From Patescibacteria group bacterium (GTDB lineage: Bacteria; Patescibacteriota; Minisyncoccia; Phycocordibacterales; UBA2100): 47,616 bases of DNA. The position numbers and the translations under genes are program-made. Below, one piece after another: positions 37,755-45,294 of this stretch. Positions within the stretch are counted from its first letter, which is position 1. Every line of letters begins with the position of its first letter. Where the stretch lies: assembly GCA_021731295.1 (NCBI GenBank), contig JAKFXQ010000022.1:1-47616 (forward strand), in the 5' to 3' direction. Under the pieces are notes generated by a model. The model was not told the DNA's origin. It saw only the letters and a list, made by a program, of their open reading frames with translations, and made no database searches.

Positions 37755-39695
37755 TTATAGGTTATTCCAACGCCGTGCAATGTAGTCGGTGCCTTCCTCT
37801 GAATGCACCGGTCCTCCATCAAAAAAACGAGACGGGTGGCGGATTGGTTGAGCTGCGTTCCCGCGACCAGAGTGAGCGGTTGGACCGCGCCTGCGTCGCG
37901 CCCACGTCGCAAACACATACTTCTTAGCACGAGTCATAGCTACATATAACAATCGGCAGGCTTCGTTTTGCGTGTCGTGTCCCATGACGATATCGTCATC
38001 GACCCCCACAATTACGCATGCTTCTGCGGTCAGTCCCTTTGAACTGACCATACTCATAAGCCGCACACCTTCACTACGACTTTTCTGCAAATCTTCTCCT
38101 ACCGGCTCAAGCTGCCCGAGGAATCGTCCGAGGTCACTTGGCTCTACGTTCTTCTCAGAAAAATGTGTGTCGAGATTGCGCAATATTTCTTTGAACTCTT
38201 CCGTTATAGAAAAAAATCCGCCACTCGTGCCTGTCGTTGCAATCAGCCAGTTGCCCCATCCATCCTCAGGCGTTTCCTCCGGTAATGGGGTACGTCCAAG
38301 CCATTCCTGCACATTGTCTATAAGTTCGGACGCTGCCCGTCGACTCGGCGCAGGGAGCGCAGGGAAACCTTCCGCGTACAGAGTACGCATCGCATCCGTA
38401 AATGAAGTGCCATCTTCTCGGGCGCGCGCATATACAGCATCAAGTGTGCTATCGGTATTGATGCCCACCTGCAATGACAAGAGCGTTGCCCACGCCAGAT
38501 GGTCGGTCGGATTGGAGAGAAGATGGGCAAGAGCAATCGCTTTGCGATTTGAAGATTCGCCCAACACTCTCTCAACATGGTTGGGATCTGCGTAAGCTAT
38601 CCCTTCTCTCTCCAATGCTTCTTTGATGGGAGTACTGAACATGCCGTTGTGGTCGCCGCGAAAGAGGATGAGTATGTCTGGCGGCTGAATCTTCTCCACT
38701 TCGATAAGCTTCTTCACTATTTGAGCTACCCCATTTGCTTCCGCTGTATGAACGCGAAATGCCAGTAGTGCAGCCTCTCCTTGTGGCGCAGATTCTCCGG
38801 GCAAGATAGTCGGTCTAGCAGCAGAGCGCGAAGTATCTTGCCGTATTACATGGTTCGCCCATTCGATAATACGCGTTCCACAACGTCTCGTGTTGGTCAG
38901 ATTGAAAACCGGAGCCCCTGCGTAGTCGTTCGCGAAACGTCGGATACCGACGGGGTGCGCCTTCCTAAACCCATAGATTGATTGGTCGTCATCACCACAT
39001 GCAAGAATAGTGCACCCCCGCTGGCTTATTCTCTTTATCACTTCGAGGTCACATGCGTTTAGGTCTTGATATTCGTCCACAATCAAAAGTTCGTAGTCCA
39101 GCCCTGCGAGTTCTGGATGGTGTTCAAGCGCGTTGCGCAAACCAAATGGCAACTCCGACACGTGTGTGTAGCCATATATCTCGCGGTGCTCTCCCCATAC
39201 CCCTTGAAAGCGCCTGCGCACATTGGGGTCTATCTCTTTATCCTCATCAGGCGCAAGCGATTCCCAGTTCGCAGCCATCTCCTTAAAAAGTTTTTTCACT
39301 TCTGGCTCCGAGATACTAAGTTGCCGCCGCAAGGTCTTGTGCACGATGTACTTTTTCTCCCAATCATCCGCGATGCGAATGGGGTACACTAACCCACCAC
39401 TACCAGGATTTTGCATAAGCACCGATATTGCAAAAGAATGGATCGTGCTTAGTGGGGGGACCGCTACCTTGGTGTCTGTCTGGTCGGACACCTTGCCAAT
39501 CAGTTCGTTTGTGGCTGCCCGTGTGAAGGTGAGCAATCGCACCCGCGACTTATTCTCGGTGCCCAATAGCCGCAGAAGATACTCGACAACGGTCGAGCTT
39601 TTGCCCGCGCCGGGACCCGCCAAAATACAGCCGTGCGCATTCGCGGGATGGCGCAGTATCTGTTCCTGTTCCTGTGTGGGTATAAAAGCACTCAC
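37755..39695 (-). CDS. UvrD/Rep-like superfamily 1 helicase
   Basis: 646 aa starting at GTG 39695. Walker A GPGAGKS (27-33), TFTRAATNELIGK (Ia), DEYQDLNACD (II), GDDDQSIYGFRKA (III), NTRRC (IV) and VAMTRAKK (VI). About 70-100 residues shorter than UvrD/PcrA, with diverged 2B region, so it is not the housekeeping enzyme but an accessory helicase as found in defence loci. TATAAT ends 7 nt before the GTG. Convergent with the methyltransferase and followed upstream by a nuclease-like gene. Confidence 0.95.
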   Translation of the reverse strand: MSAFIPTQEQEQILRHPANAHGCILAGPGAGKSSTVVEYLLRLLGTENKSRVRLLTFTRAATNELIGKVSDQTDTKVAVPPLSTIHSFAISVLMQNPGSGGLVYPIRIADDWEKKYIVHKTLRRQLSISEPEVKKLFKEMAANWESLAPDEDKEIDPNVRRRFQGVWGEHREIYGYTHVSELPFGLRNALEHHPELAGLDYELLIVDEYQDLNACDLEVIKRISQRGCTILACGDDDQSIYGFRKAHPVGIRRFANDYAGAPVFNLTNTRRCGTRIIEWANHVIRQDTSRSAARPTILPGESAPQGEAALLAFRVHTAEANGVAQIVKKLIEVEKIQPPDILILFRGDHNGMFSTPIKEALEREGIAYADPNHVERVLGESSNRKAIALAHLLSNPTDHLAWATLLSLQVGINTDSTLDAVYARAREDGTSFTDAMRTLYAEGFPALPAPSRRAASELIDNVQEWLGRTPLPEETPEDGWGNWLIATTGTSGGFFSITEEFKEILRNLDTHFSEKNVEPSDLGRFLGQLEPVGEDLQKSRSEGVRLMSMVSSKGLTAEACVIVGVDDDIVMGHDTQNEACRLLYVAMTRAKKYVFATWARRRRGPTAHSGRGNAAQPIRHPSRFFDGGPVHSEEGTDYIARRWNNL

Positions 39696-39702
39696 AGGCA
39701 GG

Positions 39703-39708
39703 ATTATA
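39703..39708 (-). promoter_or_regulatory. Leaderless -10 box TATAAT
   Basis: Consensus box 7 nt before GTG 39695; TTGTTT about 18 nt further upstream may be the -35. Confidence 0.55.
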
Positions 39709-39756
39709 GGCTTTTTTGTTTAGGAAAAACAACTGAATGCCTACCGACACCATAGA

Positions 39757-40323
39757 TCAACTGGATGGTGGGGCAAGTCGGTCCTTTACCTTCCGCGCAA
39801 GTTCGTCTCTGTCAAATCTGCCTGTATTTTCGAGCCGCAGCAGCGGCACACCTGCATCGCTCAAAATTCGCTCCACCTCCCCGTCCCGTTCCTTTCTATC
39901 CTCGCGCTCGTGCGACCGGTCATCAAGCTCAATAGCGAGCCTCGGGGATAGGTCTCTTTTATCGCAGAGGAGGAAGTCAACAGACTTCTGACTGATGTGC
40001 GCACGCGCCGCTCGCCAGTTCTGACCTTTTACTTTCTCGTCTAGAAATGCGTCCAGATGCACCTGGGCAAAAATGCAGAAGTCATGTCCAACGGCTGCGA
40101 CAAGCGTGTGGAAAAAGTCCTGCTCGGCACGCGTCATGATAGAAGACCTCGACGTGTACTCATACAACGGCTTGACCGTCTCCTTCGTGGCCGACGCACT
40201 ATCTCGCTTGCCAAAGAGAATGCGTGCGGCGAGAACGAACGCTGCGAACACGGCTAGTGCTCCGAAGATGTATATAACTGGACCGAAGGCGTTCCAGAGA
40301 ATGGCGATAGGATTGATATCCAT
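39757..40323 (-). CDS. Membrane-anchored DUF2726 (PD-(D/E)XK-like) protein
   Basis: 188 aa from ATG 40323. N-terminal helix (about 8-32) anchors it, then a DUF2726 domain: LTRAEQDFFHTLVAAV-like opening, VDFLLCDK, IELDDRSHEREDRKERD and GVPLLRL. The Asp...Glu-Leu-Asp arrangement matches the PD-(D/E)XK nuclease-like family with the Lys moved. Encoded directly upstream of the helicase in the same direction; helicase plus nuclease-like pairs are common in anti-phage loci (inference). Confidence 0.88.
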   Translation of the reverse strand: MDINPIAILWNAFGPVIYIFGALAVFAAFVLAARILFGKRDSASATKETVKPLYEYTSRSSIMTRAEQDFFHTLVAAVGHDFCIFAQVHLDAFLDEKVKGQNWRAARAHISQKSVDFLLCDKRDLSPRLAIELDDRSHEREDRKERDGEVERILSDAGVPLLRLENTGRFDRDELARKVKDRLAPPSS

Positions 40324-40329
40324 GGGAGA

Positions 40330-40335
40330 ATCGTA
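40330..40335 (-). promoter_or_regulatory. Leaderless -10 box TACGAT
   Basis: 6 nt before ATG 40323. Confidence 0.45.
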
Positions 40336-40373
40336 CCGTTCCAAACCAAAAACACCACCTCACCTCTCCGCCG

Positions 40374-40480
40374 ACACAGCGCGGAAACATGTGTGACGGG
40401 GTATTTGCCGAGAGACGACGAGGCAACGAAGGGAGTTTTCTAGCAAGAAAACGACCGACCCCGGAGGACAGGTGTCCGGG
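40374..40480 (+). ncRNA. Candidate structured RNA or leader (multi-branch fold)
   Basis: In a 231-bp non-coding gap. Complementary blocks on the plus strand: ACACA 40374-40378 / TGTGT 40390-40394; CGGGGT 40397-40402 / ACCCCG 40458-40463 enclosing two hairpins, TTGCC 40405-40409 / GGCAA 40422-40426 and GTTTTCT 40435-40441 / AGAAAAC 40446-40452 (loop AGCA); and CCCGGA 40460-40465 / TCCGGG 40475-40480, which competes with the closing stem. Two exclusive states suggest a switch, or the pairs may be partly chance. No known RNA family recognised; either strand could be transcribed. Confidence 0.4.
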
Positions 40481-40510
40481 ATGTGCGGCGGCCCCTCCCC
40501 CTACTCTGAC

Positions 40511-40539
40511 TTGCACCCCCACCATATTCGTTGTACAGT
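40511..40539 (+). promoter_or_regulatory. Promoter TTGCAC-17-TACAGT
   Basis: -35 at 40511-40516, -10 at 40534-40539; start ATG 40555 is 15 nt on, preceded by GGCTGGAAC. It lies downstream of the folded element, so that element is not in the leader of this gene. Confidence 0.5.
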
Positions 40540-40554
40540 ACTGACGGCTGGAAC

Positions 40555-40818
40555 ATGAAAGTGCCACCAATGCACCCAATAGAAGCGTTTCTGCGGCGAT
40601 TCCACCGCATCATGCTGATTCAGATACTCTGGGGAATGCGGATCGTCACCGCTCTCTTGTGGTTCGGCAGCCTGTATCTACTGGCTTTCGGACATGAGTA
40701 CATCGAGCTCGGATTCGACACACCGAAGCCGGGTGATGGTTTTCCTCTGTGGGTCGTAATCGGCACACTCCTCGGCGCCCCAGTCTTCCTCTGGGGATTG
40801 TTCCAAACTGAATTCTGA
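40555..40818 (+). CDS. Small membrane protein (87 aa)
   Basis: From ATG 40555 (a TTG-started longer frame overlaps the -10). Head MKVPPMHPIEAFLRRFHR, helix about 22-45, polar loop (EYIELGFDTPKPGDGF) and second helix about 65-82. Unknown family. Own promoter and terminator. Confidence 0.7.
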   Translation: MKVPPMHPIEAFLRRFHRIMLIQILWGMRIVTALLWFGSLYLLAFGHEYIELGFDTPKPGDGFPLWVVIGTLLGAPVFLWGLFQTEF

Positions 40819-40851
40819 CTCTCGGTCGCCGACGAACACAATCGACCCTCT

Positions 40852-40876
40852 GAACGCCGCTCCCTGAGCGGCGTTC
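40852..40876 (+). terminator. Hairpin terminator after the 87-aa gene
   Basis: 10-bp stem GAACGCCGCT / AGCGGCGTTC with CCCTG loop, then GACTTT. Confidence 0.75.
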
Positions 40877-40892
40877 GACTTTAGAATCCTGC

Positions 40893-40920
40893 TTGACGTA
40901 AAGTAGCGCGATTGTATTGT
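40893..40920 (+). promoter_or_regulatory. Promoter TTGACG-16-TATTGT
   Basis: -35 at 40893-40898, -10 at 40915-40920; leader of about 45 nt with GAAGGAA before ATG 40973. Confidence 0.55.
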
Positions 40921-40972
40921 CTGAATAGCCCTCGGGATCAGCCTGAGGTGCTTACACGAGAAGGAACGTAGA

Positions 40973-41458
40973 ATGCAGATCTCGGAATGCATTGCTGAGT
41001 ATGAGCGGAAGAAGCTCATCGATAGGGTCCTCGCCTACGAGAACCCCGAGCTCATCGAGCGGTTCAAGCACAAGATTGAGGTCACCCACGAGGAAGCGCA
41101 GCAGCTCTTCGTCGACCTCAAGCAGTTCCTCTGCCTGTGCAACGAGCACCCAGACAAGGTGCTTGTCCCGTCCAAGGCGATTGATGCCGCGTGGCATCAG
41201 TTCATCTTGTACACGTTCGAGTACGGCCGCTTCTGCATCGAGTTCTTCGGCGAATTGATTCATCACGAGCCGAAGTCGTACCTCTTTCCGGAGCCGGAGA
41301 GCGGCCCTGGCCGGAGCGAAACGTTCACACTCGCCGAGCAGTCGTTCGGAGCGTTGAGCCTCAACTGGGGCAAGGACGCCAAGGACGCCGCGAAGTGCGA
41401 GAAGAACTGTTCTGTCAAAGGTGGCCGGCGCGGCCGCGTCACCACGACGCCGCACTAG
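40973..41458 (+). CDS. GRDP-like (glycine-rich-domain-containing) helical protein
   Basis: 161 aa. The central phrase LVPSKAIDAAWHQFILYT, then EYGRFCIEFFGELIHHEP, is the family signature (Pro-Ser...Asp..TrpHis, Phe-Cys, HisHisx-Pro) of the GRDP-like domain known mostly from eukaryotes and scattered bacteria. Basic Cys-containing tail. Cytoplasmic, function unknown. GAAGGAA Shine-Dalgarno, own promoter and strong terminator. Confidence 0.8.
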   Translation: MQISECIAEYERKKLIDRVLAYENPELIERFKHKIEVTHEEAQQLFVDLKQFLCLCNEHPDKVLVPSKAIDAAWHQFILYTFEYGRFCIEFFGELIHHEPKSYLFPEPESGPGRSETFTLAEQSFGALSLNWGKDAKDAAKCEKNCSVKGGRRGRVTTTPH

Positions 41459-41484
41459 ACGGTAACGCACGCGTACGCGTGTGG

Positions 41485-41516
41485 ACGGACGTAGGGTATG
41501 ATAGCCCTACGTCCGT
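41485..41516 (+). terminator. Hairpin terminator after the GRDP-like gene
   Basis: 12-bp stem ACGGACGTAGGG / CCCTACGTCCGT with 8-nt loop, then TTTTG. It ends 7 nt before the next gene's ATG. Confidence 0.85.
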
Positions 41517-41523
41517 TTTGTAT

Positions 41524-42150
41524 ATGAAAGAACTCGATGCATCTCGCCAGAACACGAACGTGCTCGATGACTTGGATGACGCGCGCGTCGCACCACTTTC
41601 CCAATCTGACATTGCTGCTGTGCGCGCAGTGGAACAAGTAGCGTACGGTGACGCGCCGGATTTGGTGACTGACACGACAAGTTCCTCGGCGCGATTCGCA
41701 GAATTTGAAGCCGGGAGAGCGCAGTTGGGCGCCCCGAATCTGTGTCTCAAGTACGAAAATGACGGACGCATCCTAGGCTACGTCATCGCCGGAGAATCTG
41801 AGTACACAAAAAAAGACGGCACACTTCCCCCTGGCACCCGATACATCCATGTCGCCGACTTCGCGGTGAGTGACAAAAATAGTCTGGCGGGAGGACGTGT
41901 CGCGCTCACACTCGTTAAACGTTTTCTCAGCCTGTATAAAAGTGCGTACGTCGATAATGGGACGCAGACTCCCATTGTCTTTATTTCACGAGAGACTACG
42001 TCGCGCAGACTACTGCACTCCATGCTCCCTGTGCTTCAATCAGATCACGGCATGGCTTTCACGATGACTGAAGATGCGTTCACCGTGGGAAATGACAAGA
42101 TGTATCAAACCGTTCTGACGCTGAATTCTTCGGCAGCACCAAAAACCTAG
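41524..42150 (+). CDS. GNAT-like acyltransferase (tentative)
   Basis: 208 aa from ATG 41524. DIAAVRAVEQVAYG-type first helix, a central strand LCLKYENDGRILGYVIAG, RYIHVADFAVSD and the later GGRVALTLVKRFLSLY resemble the GNAT acetyl-CoA fold (strand 4, then the pyrophosphate-loop helix), but the Q/RxxGxG/A loop is degenerate. It starts 7 nt after a terminator hairpin without a Shine-Dalgarno, so expression depends on read-through or an unseen promoter. Its stop TAG overlaps the stop of the opposite gene. Confidence 0.68.
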   Translation: MKELDASRQNTNVLDDLDDARVAPLSQSDIAAVRAVEQVAYGDAPDLVTDTTSSSARFAEFEAGRAQLGAPNLCLKYENDGRILGYVIAGESEYTKKDGTLPPGTRYIHVADFAVSDKNSLAGGRVALTLVKRFLSLYKSAYVDNGTQTPIVFISRETTSRRLLHSMLPVLQSDHGMAFTMTEDAFTVGNDKMYQTVLTLNSSAAPKT

Positions 42151-43028
42151 AGTTCCTCTCTGATCGAACCCGCAGTCATGTCGGTGCGATATGACTTGGT
42201 GGTGCCGCCCGCTTGCACGGTGACGCGATATCCCGACGTTATCATCATCGCGCACATCTCATCCGGCCCGCCAAGGCCGAGGCAGGAATCCGACCAGTCC
42301 ATTTCTTCCACCTGCATCACAATTGCTGAACCAACAGAGACGCCTGCTTTCTGCGCGGCGTAGGCGCGTACCGCGCTCACTGCTTCCGGAACCGGCAGGT
42401 TATGCATACTCCCTTCTGGTGCATTGTCAGCGGACGTCGGCGTCGGCGCGACAAATTCGAAGCTTGCGACGACCGCGTCAAAATCCGCGAGCATGCGATC
42501 TTCTGGTGTGTGGTAGCCGGCGGTAAACATAAACACGTAGTCGGGACGCGCGACAACAATGTTGCGGCTCATGTAGAGACCGTCGGCGCTGTATGCCTGT
42601 CCGGAAACGCCGGCGACCATAACCGGACTGAGTACGCCATCGGAGAGTTTAAAGTTCGAGAAACTGGTGTCGTTGATGAATGAATCAGTCGTGTAATTAT
42701 CGAGATCATTCTGGTACGCAATGATGGAGATTGCGGGCGGTGCTTCTGTCCCCTCTACTTCGCCCGCAACGAGCGAGCGGGTGAACGGCGTGTCTTCAAA
42801 GAGGACAATTGCCCGCTGTCGGCGCTCACCATCTACATCTGTCACGTGGGCGAAGTAGCCTTCGGGAACCACGAACGAAATACCGAGCTCGGAGTCCACA
42901 TAGCGCTCTGCCTGCGGCTCGGGCATTTCATCCGGCAAGACCGGTGCCTGAACCTCGGGCACAAATAGATAAAAGTACGCCACGAGGGCGAGGAGAATAG
43001 TAAGCGCGCCGCCAAAGTAATATTTCAT
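42147..43028 (-). CDS. Exported single-anchor protein, two-domain
   Basis: 293 aa. N-terminal helix (about 4-22), short Pro/Glu linker, a beta domain about 42-195 (YVDSELGISFVVPEGYFA, FMFTAGY) and a C-terminal domain about 210-290 with VEEMDWSDSCLGLGGPDEMC and YRVTVQAGG, a pattern found in small bacterial exported proteins (Trp-x-Asp-Ser-Cys-Leu-Gly). Role unknown. TAGGAT ends 6 nt before the ATG. Confidence 0.8.
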   Translation of the reverse strand: MKYYFGGALTILLALVAYFYLFVPEVQAPVLPDEMPEPQAERYVDSELGISFVVPEGYFAHVTDVDGERRQRAIVLFEDTPFTRSLVAGEVEGTEAPPAISIIAYQNDLDNYTTDSFINDTSFSNFKLSDGVLSPVMVAGVSGQAYSADGLYMSRNIVVARPDYVFMFTAGYHTPEDRMLADFDAVVASFEFVAPTPTSADNAPEGSMHNLPVPEAVSAVRAYAAQKAGVSVGSAIVMQVEEMDWSDSCLGLGGPDEMCAMMITSGYRVTVQAGGTTKSYRTDMTAGSIREEL

Positions 43029-43034
43029 AGGATT

Positions 43035-43040
43035 ATCCTA
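43035..43040 (-). promoter_or_regulatory. Leaderless -10 box TAGGAT
   Basis: 6 nt before ATG 43028. Confidence 0.45.
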
Positions 43041-43083
43041 CCTTGCACTCTTAGACGGTGGAAGAGCGCGTGTCTTTCAGGGA

Positions 43084-43749
43084 TTAGCCGAGGAGCCCGA
43101 TTTCTTCCCCGCGGCAGGCGGGACATTTGAGCACGCCTTCTTTCGGTACGAAGCGCAGACCCGTTTGGGTGCCACAGCCTTCACAGCGGCCGCGAGCGCG
43201 CTCCCAAATAGCCGCTTTCTCCGCGGCGCTCATCATGCGTTCCCCATGGTGCGCGTCATCCGCGATGCGCGAGAGATTCGCTGGCTGGAGGAGGAAGGTA
43301 AACACTTTGCGTCCCCCGTCCGTGTCCTGGCGCGCGTCCACGAGATTGAAGATTCCCTTGTCGAACCAGACACCGCTCGATACTTTTTCGTAGACTTGGA
43401 TTTGGAGTACGACGCGGCGCGCGCCTTCGGCATAGGCGCGCGCCGCTTTCAAGAACTTGCCGTTGTCGGAAAGTTTCCCGCTCTCGTACATGGCGATTTG
43501 GTCGTGCTCGCGCCCAGAGACGGTCGTCGAGTCATGTCCGCGAAACGAGTAGGTGAACGTGCGCGCGTCCCACGTGTCCTTGAATTCCCCATCATGCTCC
43601 AACACGAGAAACACGGATAACGTGTCTTCCAAATCCCGAAACGTCATTCCCTTCTGCAAATCCACACCTTCACGTTCAATGAGTTCGCTCCCTGAAACTA
43701 AGGACGACGCGCGCACCGGCTCATACACTTCACCGAGAAGATTCGACAT
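43084..43749 (-). CDS. SRA-like domain protein with C-terminal zinc ribbon (degenerate HNH)
   Basis: 221 aa. The N-terminal two thirds carry TVSGREHDQIAMYESGKLSD, DNGKFLKAARAYAEG, VQVYEKVSSGVWFDKG-type phrases of SRA-like modules that precede HNH domains in restriction enzymes. The C-terminus has AAIWERARGRCEGCG followed by LKCPACRG: the CxxC pairs of an HNH or zinc-ribbon fold remain, but the catalytic His-His and Asn are absent. Could be a modified-base reader rather than a nuclease. Third gene of an operon with HD and flavodoxin genes (starts 5 nt after the stop upstream). Confidence 0.7.
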   Translation of the reverse strand: MSNLLGEVYEPVRASSLVSGSELIEREGVDLQKGMTFRDLEDTLSVFLVLEHDGEFKDTWDARTFTYSFRGHDSTTVSGREHDQIAMYESGKLSDNGKFLKAARAYAEGARRVVLQIQVYEKVSSGVWFDKGIFNLVDARQDTDGGRKVFTFLLQPANLSRIADDAHHGERMMSAAEKAAIWERARGRCEGCGTQTGLRFVPKEGVLKCPACRGEEIGLLG

Positions 43750-43753
43750 AGAA

Positions 43754-44275
43754 CTACTGCGCGCGTACTGCGTTCACGAGTTGCGCGATTGAGGGACGCG
43801 AAACCGCGTCGAACTCGTCCATGCCCGCAAGCGCCCGCTTGTTCGCCTCGCTTGGGTCTTTCTTGTAGGCACGACGCAGCAGGATCTTGGGGAACGAGAT
43901 AAGAAAACGGTCCCACCAGTTGAGATTCTTGGCACGACCGCGCAAAGGGAAATGCTGCACATGCTCGCGGATATGTTCCGGCAAACTGTTACCGAACCAG
44001 AGCGCTCGCTCGGGCGAGCGCTCTGGTGCACCGGCGACACTAAAGAGAAAGAGGCGCTTGCCGGAGAGGTCGCTCCAATACCGTGTGAGAAAATCCACGC
44101 CCTGAATTTTTCCCATGCGCAGGTACCCGCCGACGATGATGGTGTCGTACGGCGCGATGTCGGACGAGCGAACAGTGTCCATCGGGCGCACGTCGGCATG
44201 CAGCTCCTCCCCTATCCACTGCGCATACTCGCGCGTGGAACCGTAGCGTGTGCGATAGACGACAAGGACGTTCAT
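43754..44275 (-). CDS. Flavodoxin-fold protein (HemG-like)
   Basis: 173 aa from ATG 44275. MNVLVVYRTRYGSTREYAQW is the FMN phosphate loop, DTIIVGGYLRMGKI the second FMN contact, and LFLFSVAGAPERSP a third; the size and helices fit a long-chain flavodoxin or protoporphyrinogen oxidase HemG relative. Electron transfer in the cytoplasm; the partner is unknown. It begins 5 nt after the stop of the HD gene. Confidence 0.9.
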   Translation of the reverse strand: MNVLVVYRTRYGSTREYAQWIGEELHADVRPMDTVRSSDIAPYDTIIVGGYLRMGKIQGVDFLTRYWSDLSGKRLFLFSVAGAPERSPERALWFGNSLPEHIREHVQHFPLRGRAKNLNWWDRFLISFPKILLRRAYKKDPSEANKRALAGMDEFDAVSRPSIAQLVNAVRAQ

Positions 44276-44280
44276 AGAAA

Positions 44281-44826
44281 TTAGTCGAGCTTTGCGAGAA
44301 AGCGGATGAGATTGGCGATGTGTACTTCTTGTGTGACACCCAAAAGCTCGCAGCCGCGTGCGATGTCTTCGCGTTTTATCTTCGGCGCGAACTTTAATTC
44401 GGCGAGGCGTTTCTTGATGGAGCTCTCTTTCATCTCGCCGTACGGCAGTGGATTGAGTTTCTTGTACGCGTAGAAAATGCCGCAGATTTCGTCGCATGCC
44501 ATGAGAGCTGCCGCGAGTTTGGTCTGCGGCAAGGTGGTGAAGCCGTTGTACTCATACGCATGAGCTTCAACGGCGTGCATGAGTTCCTCTGGATAGTTCC
44601 ATTCCTTGAACCACGCGAGGGAGCGCGCCGGGTGCACGTCTGGGTGCTCTTCAAAATCTATGTCGTGCAAAAGTCCCGTGATGTACCAAAGGTCTGGGTC
44701 GCCGTCGTAGATTCCCGCATAGCCTTCCATGGCGGTTGCGACCATGCGCGCATGCAAGCGCTGATACTCATCGCGCACATGTGTTTCAAGAAGTGCCTGT
44801 GCTTCCGCGCGTGTGGGGAGTGCCAT
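44281..44826 (-). CDS. HD-domain phosphohydrolase
   Basis: 181 aa. His25 (LHARMVA), His54-Asp55 (GLLHDIDFE), a HPARSLAWF and AVEAHAYEY segment, and DEICG give the H...HD...D set of the HD superfamily. Likely metal-dependent nucleotide or phosphoester hydrolase; substrate unknown. TAGAGT ends 6 nt before ATG 44826; first gene of the three-gene operon. Confidence 0.9.
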   Translation of the reverse strand: MALPTRAEAQALLETHVRDEYQRLHARMVATAMEGYAGIYDGDPDLWYITGLLHDIDFEEHPDVHPARSLAWFKEWNYPEELMHAVEAHAYEYNGFTTLPQTKLAAALMACDEICGIFYAYKKLNPLPYGEMKESSIKKRLAELKFAPKIKREDIARGCELLGVTQEVHIANLIRFLAKLD

Positions 44827-44832
44827 CCGCGA

Positions 44833-44838
44833 ACTCTA
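44833..44838 (-). promoter_or_regulatory. Leaderless -10 box TAGAGT
   Basis: 6 nt before ATG 44826. Confidence 0.45.
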
Positions 44839-44868
44839 GCAGAGTCAGCGCTCGTGCGGAACTAGAGA

Positions 44869-44898
44869 GGGGCGCGTTCGCTTTCGCAAACGCGCCCC
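44869..44898 (-). terminator. Hairpin terminator after the 110-aa orphan
   Basis: 10-bp stem GGGGCGCGTT / AACGCGCCCC with a CGCTTTCGCA loop. Confidence 0.75.
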
Positions 44899-44903
44899 CA
44901 CAC

Positions 44904-45236
44904 TCAACTCGCAGACTCGTGGAACCGGAGGTCCATCAGGTACTGGAACGAACGCCCAGCCTTACGGAGCTTCCGGACCGGCGGTGGGAGATTCATGCTC
45001 GCGCGATGTTCGAGGATTTTCGCCACGACCGCACGCTTCGCCGCGATGTACATCCCCGCCTCAATCGGCGGAAACTCGTTCGGGCGATGCATACGCCACC
45101 GCGTTACCTCGTCGAGAGTGCGTACACACGGATACTTGCCGTGCTTGACCTGGAAGGTCACGTACACGCCCGTCGCGAGGACGATGGTCGCGCTCACACA
45201 ATCCCACTGCCGGAGAGAGCCTATAGTCTTTGCCAT
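44904..45236 (-). CDS. Orphan protein, 110 aa
   Basis: From ATG 45236, which has AAGGA 9 nt upstream. Starts MAKTIGSLRQWDCVSATIVL; middle VTFQVKHGKYPCVRTLDEVTR, then a helix with AAKRAVVAKILEHRA. Mixed beta then helix, no signal peptide, basic. No family recognised. Own TTGCAA-16-CATAAT promoter and terminator. Confidence 0.68.
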   Translation of the reverse strand: MAKTIGSLRQWDCVSATIVLATGVYVTFQVKHGKYPCVRTLDEVTRWRMHRPNEFPPIEAGMYIAAKRAVVAKILEHRASMNLPPPVRKLRKAGRSFQYLMDLRFHESAS

Positions 45237-45294
45237 ATCGTCAGTCCTTGTTGCATTACGCTGCACAGGACGCCGACACAACTTACTGGTCGAA

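Noticed and set aside
40374-40480. Identity as RNase P, tmRNA, SRP RNA or a known riboswitch
   Set aside because: None of the hallmark sequences of these RNAs is present, so it is left as an unnamed candidate.
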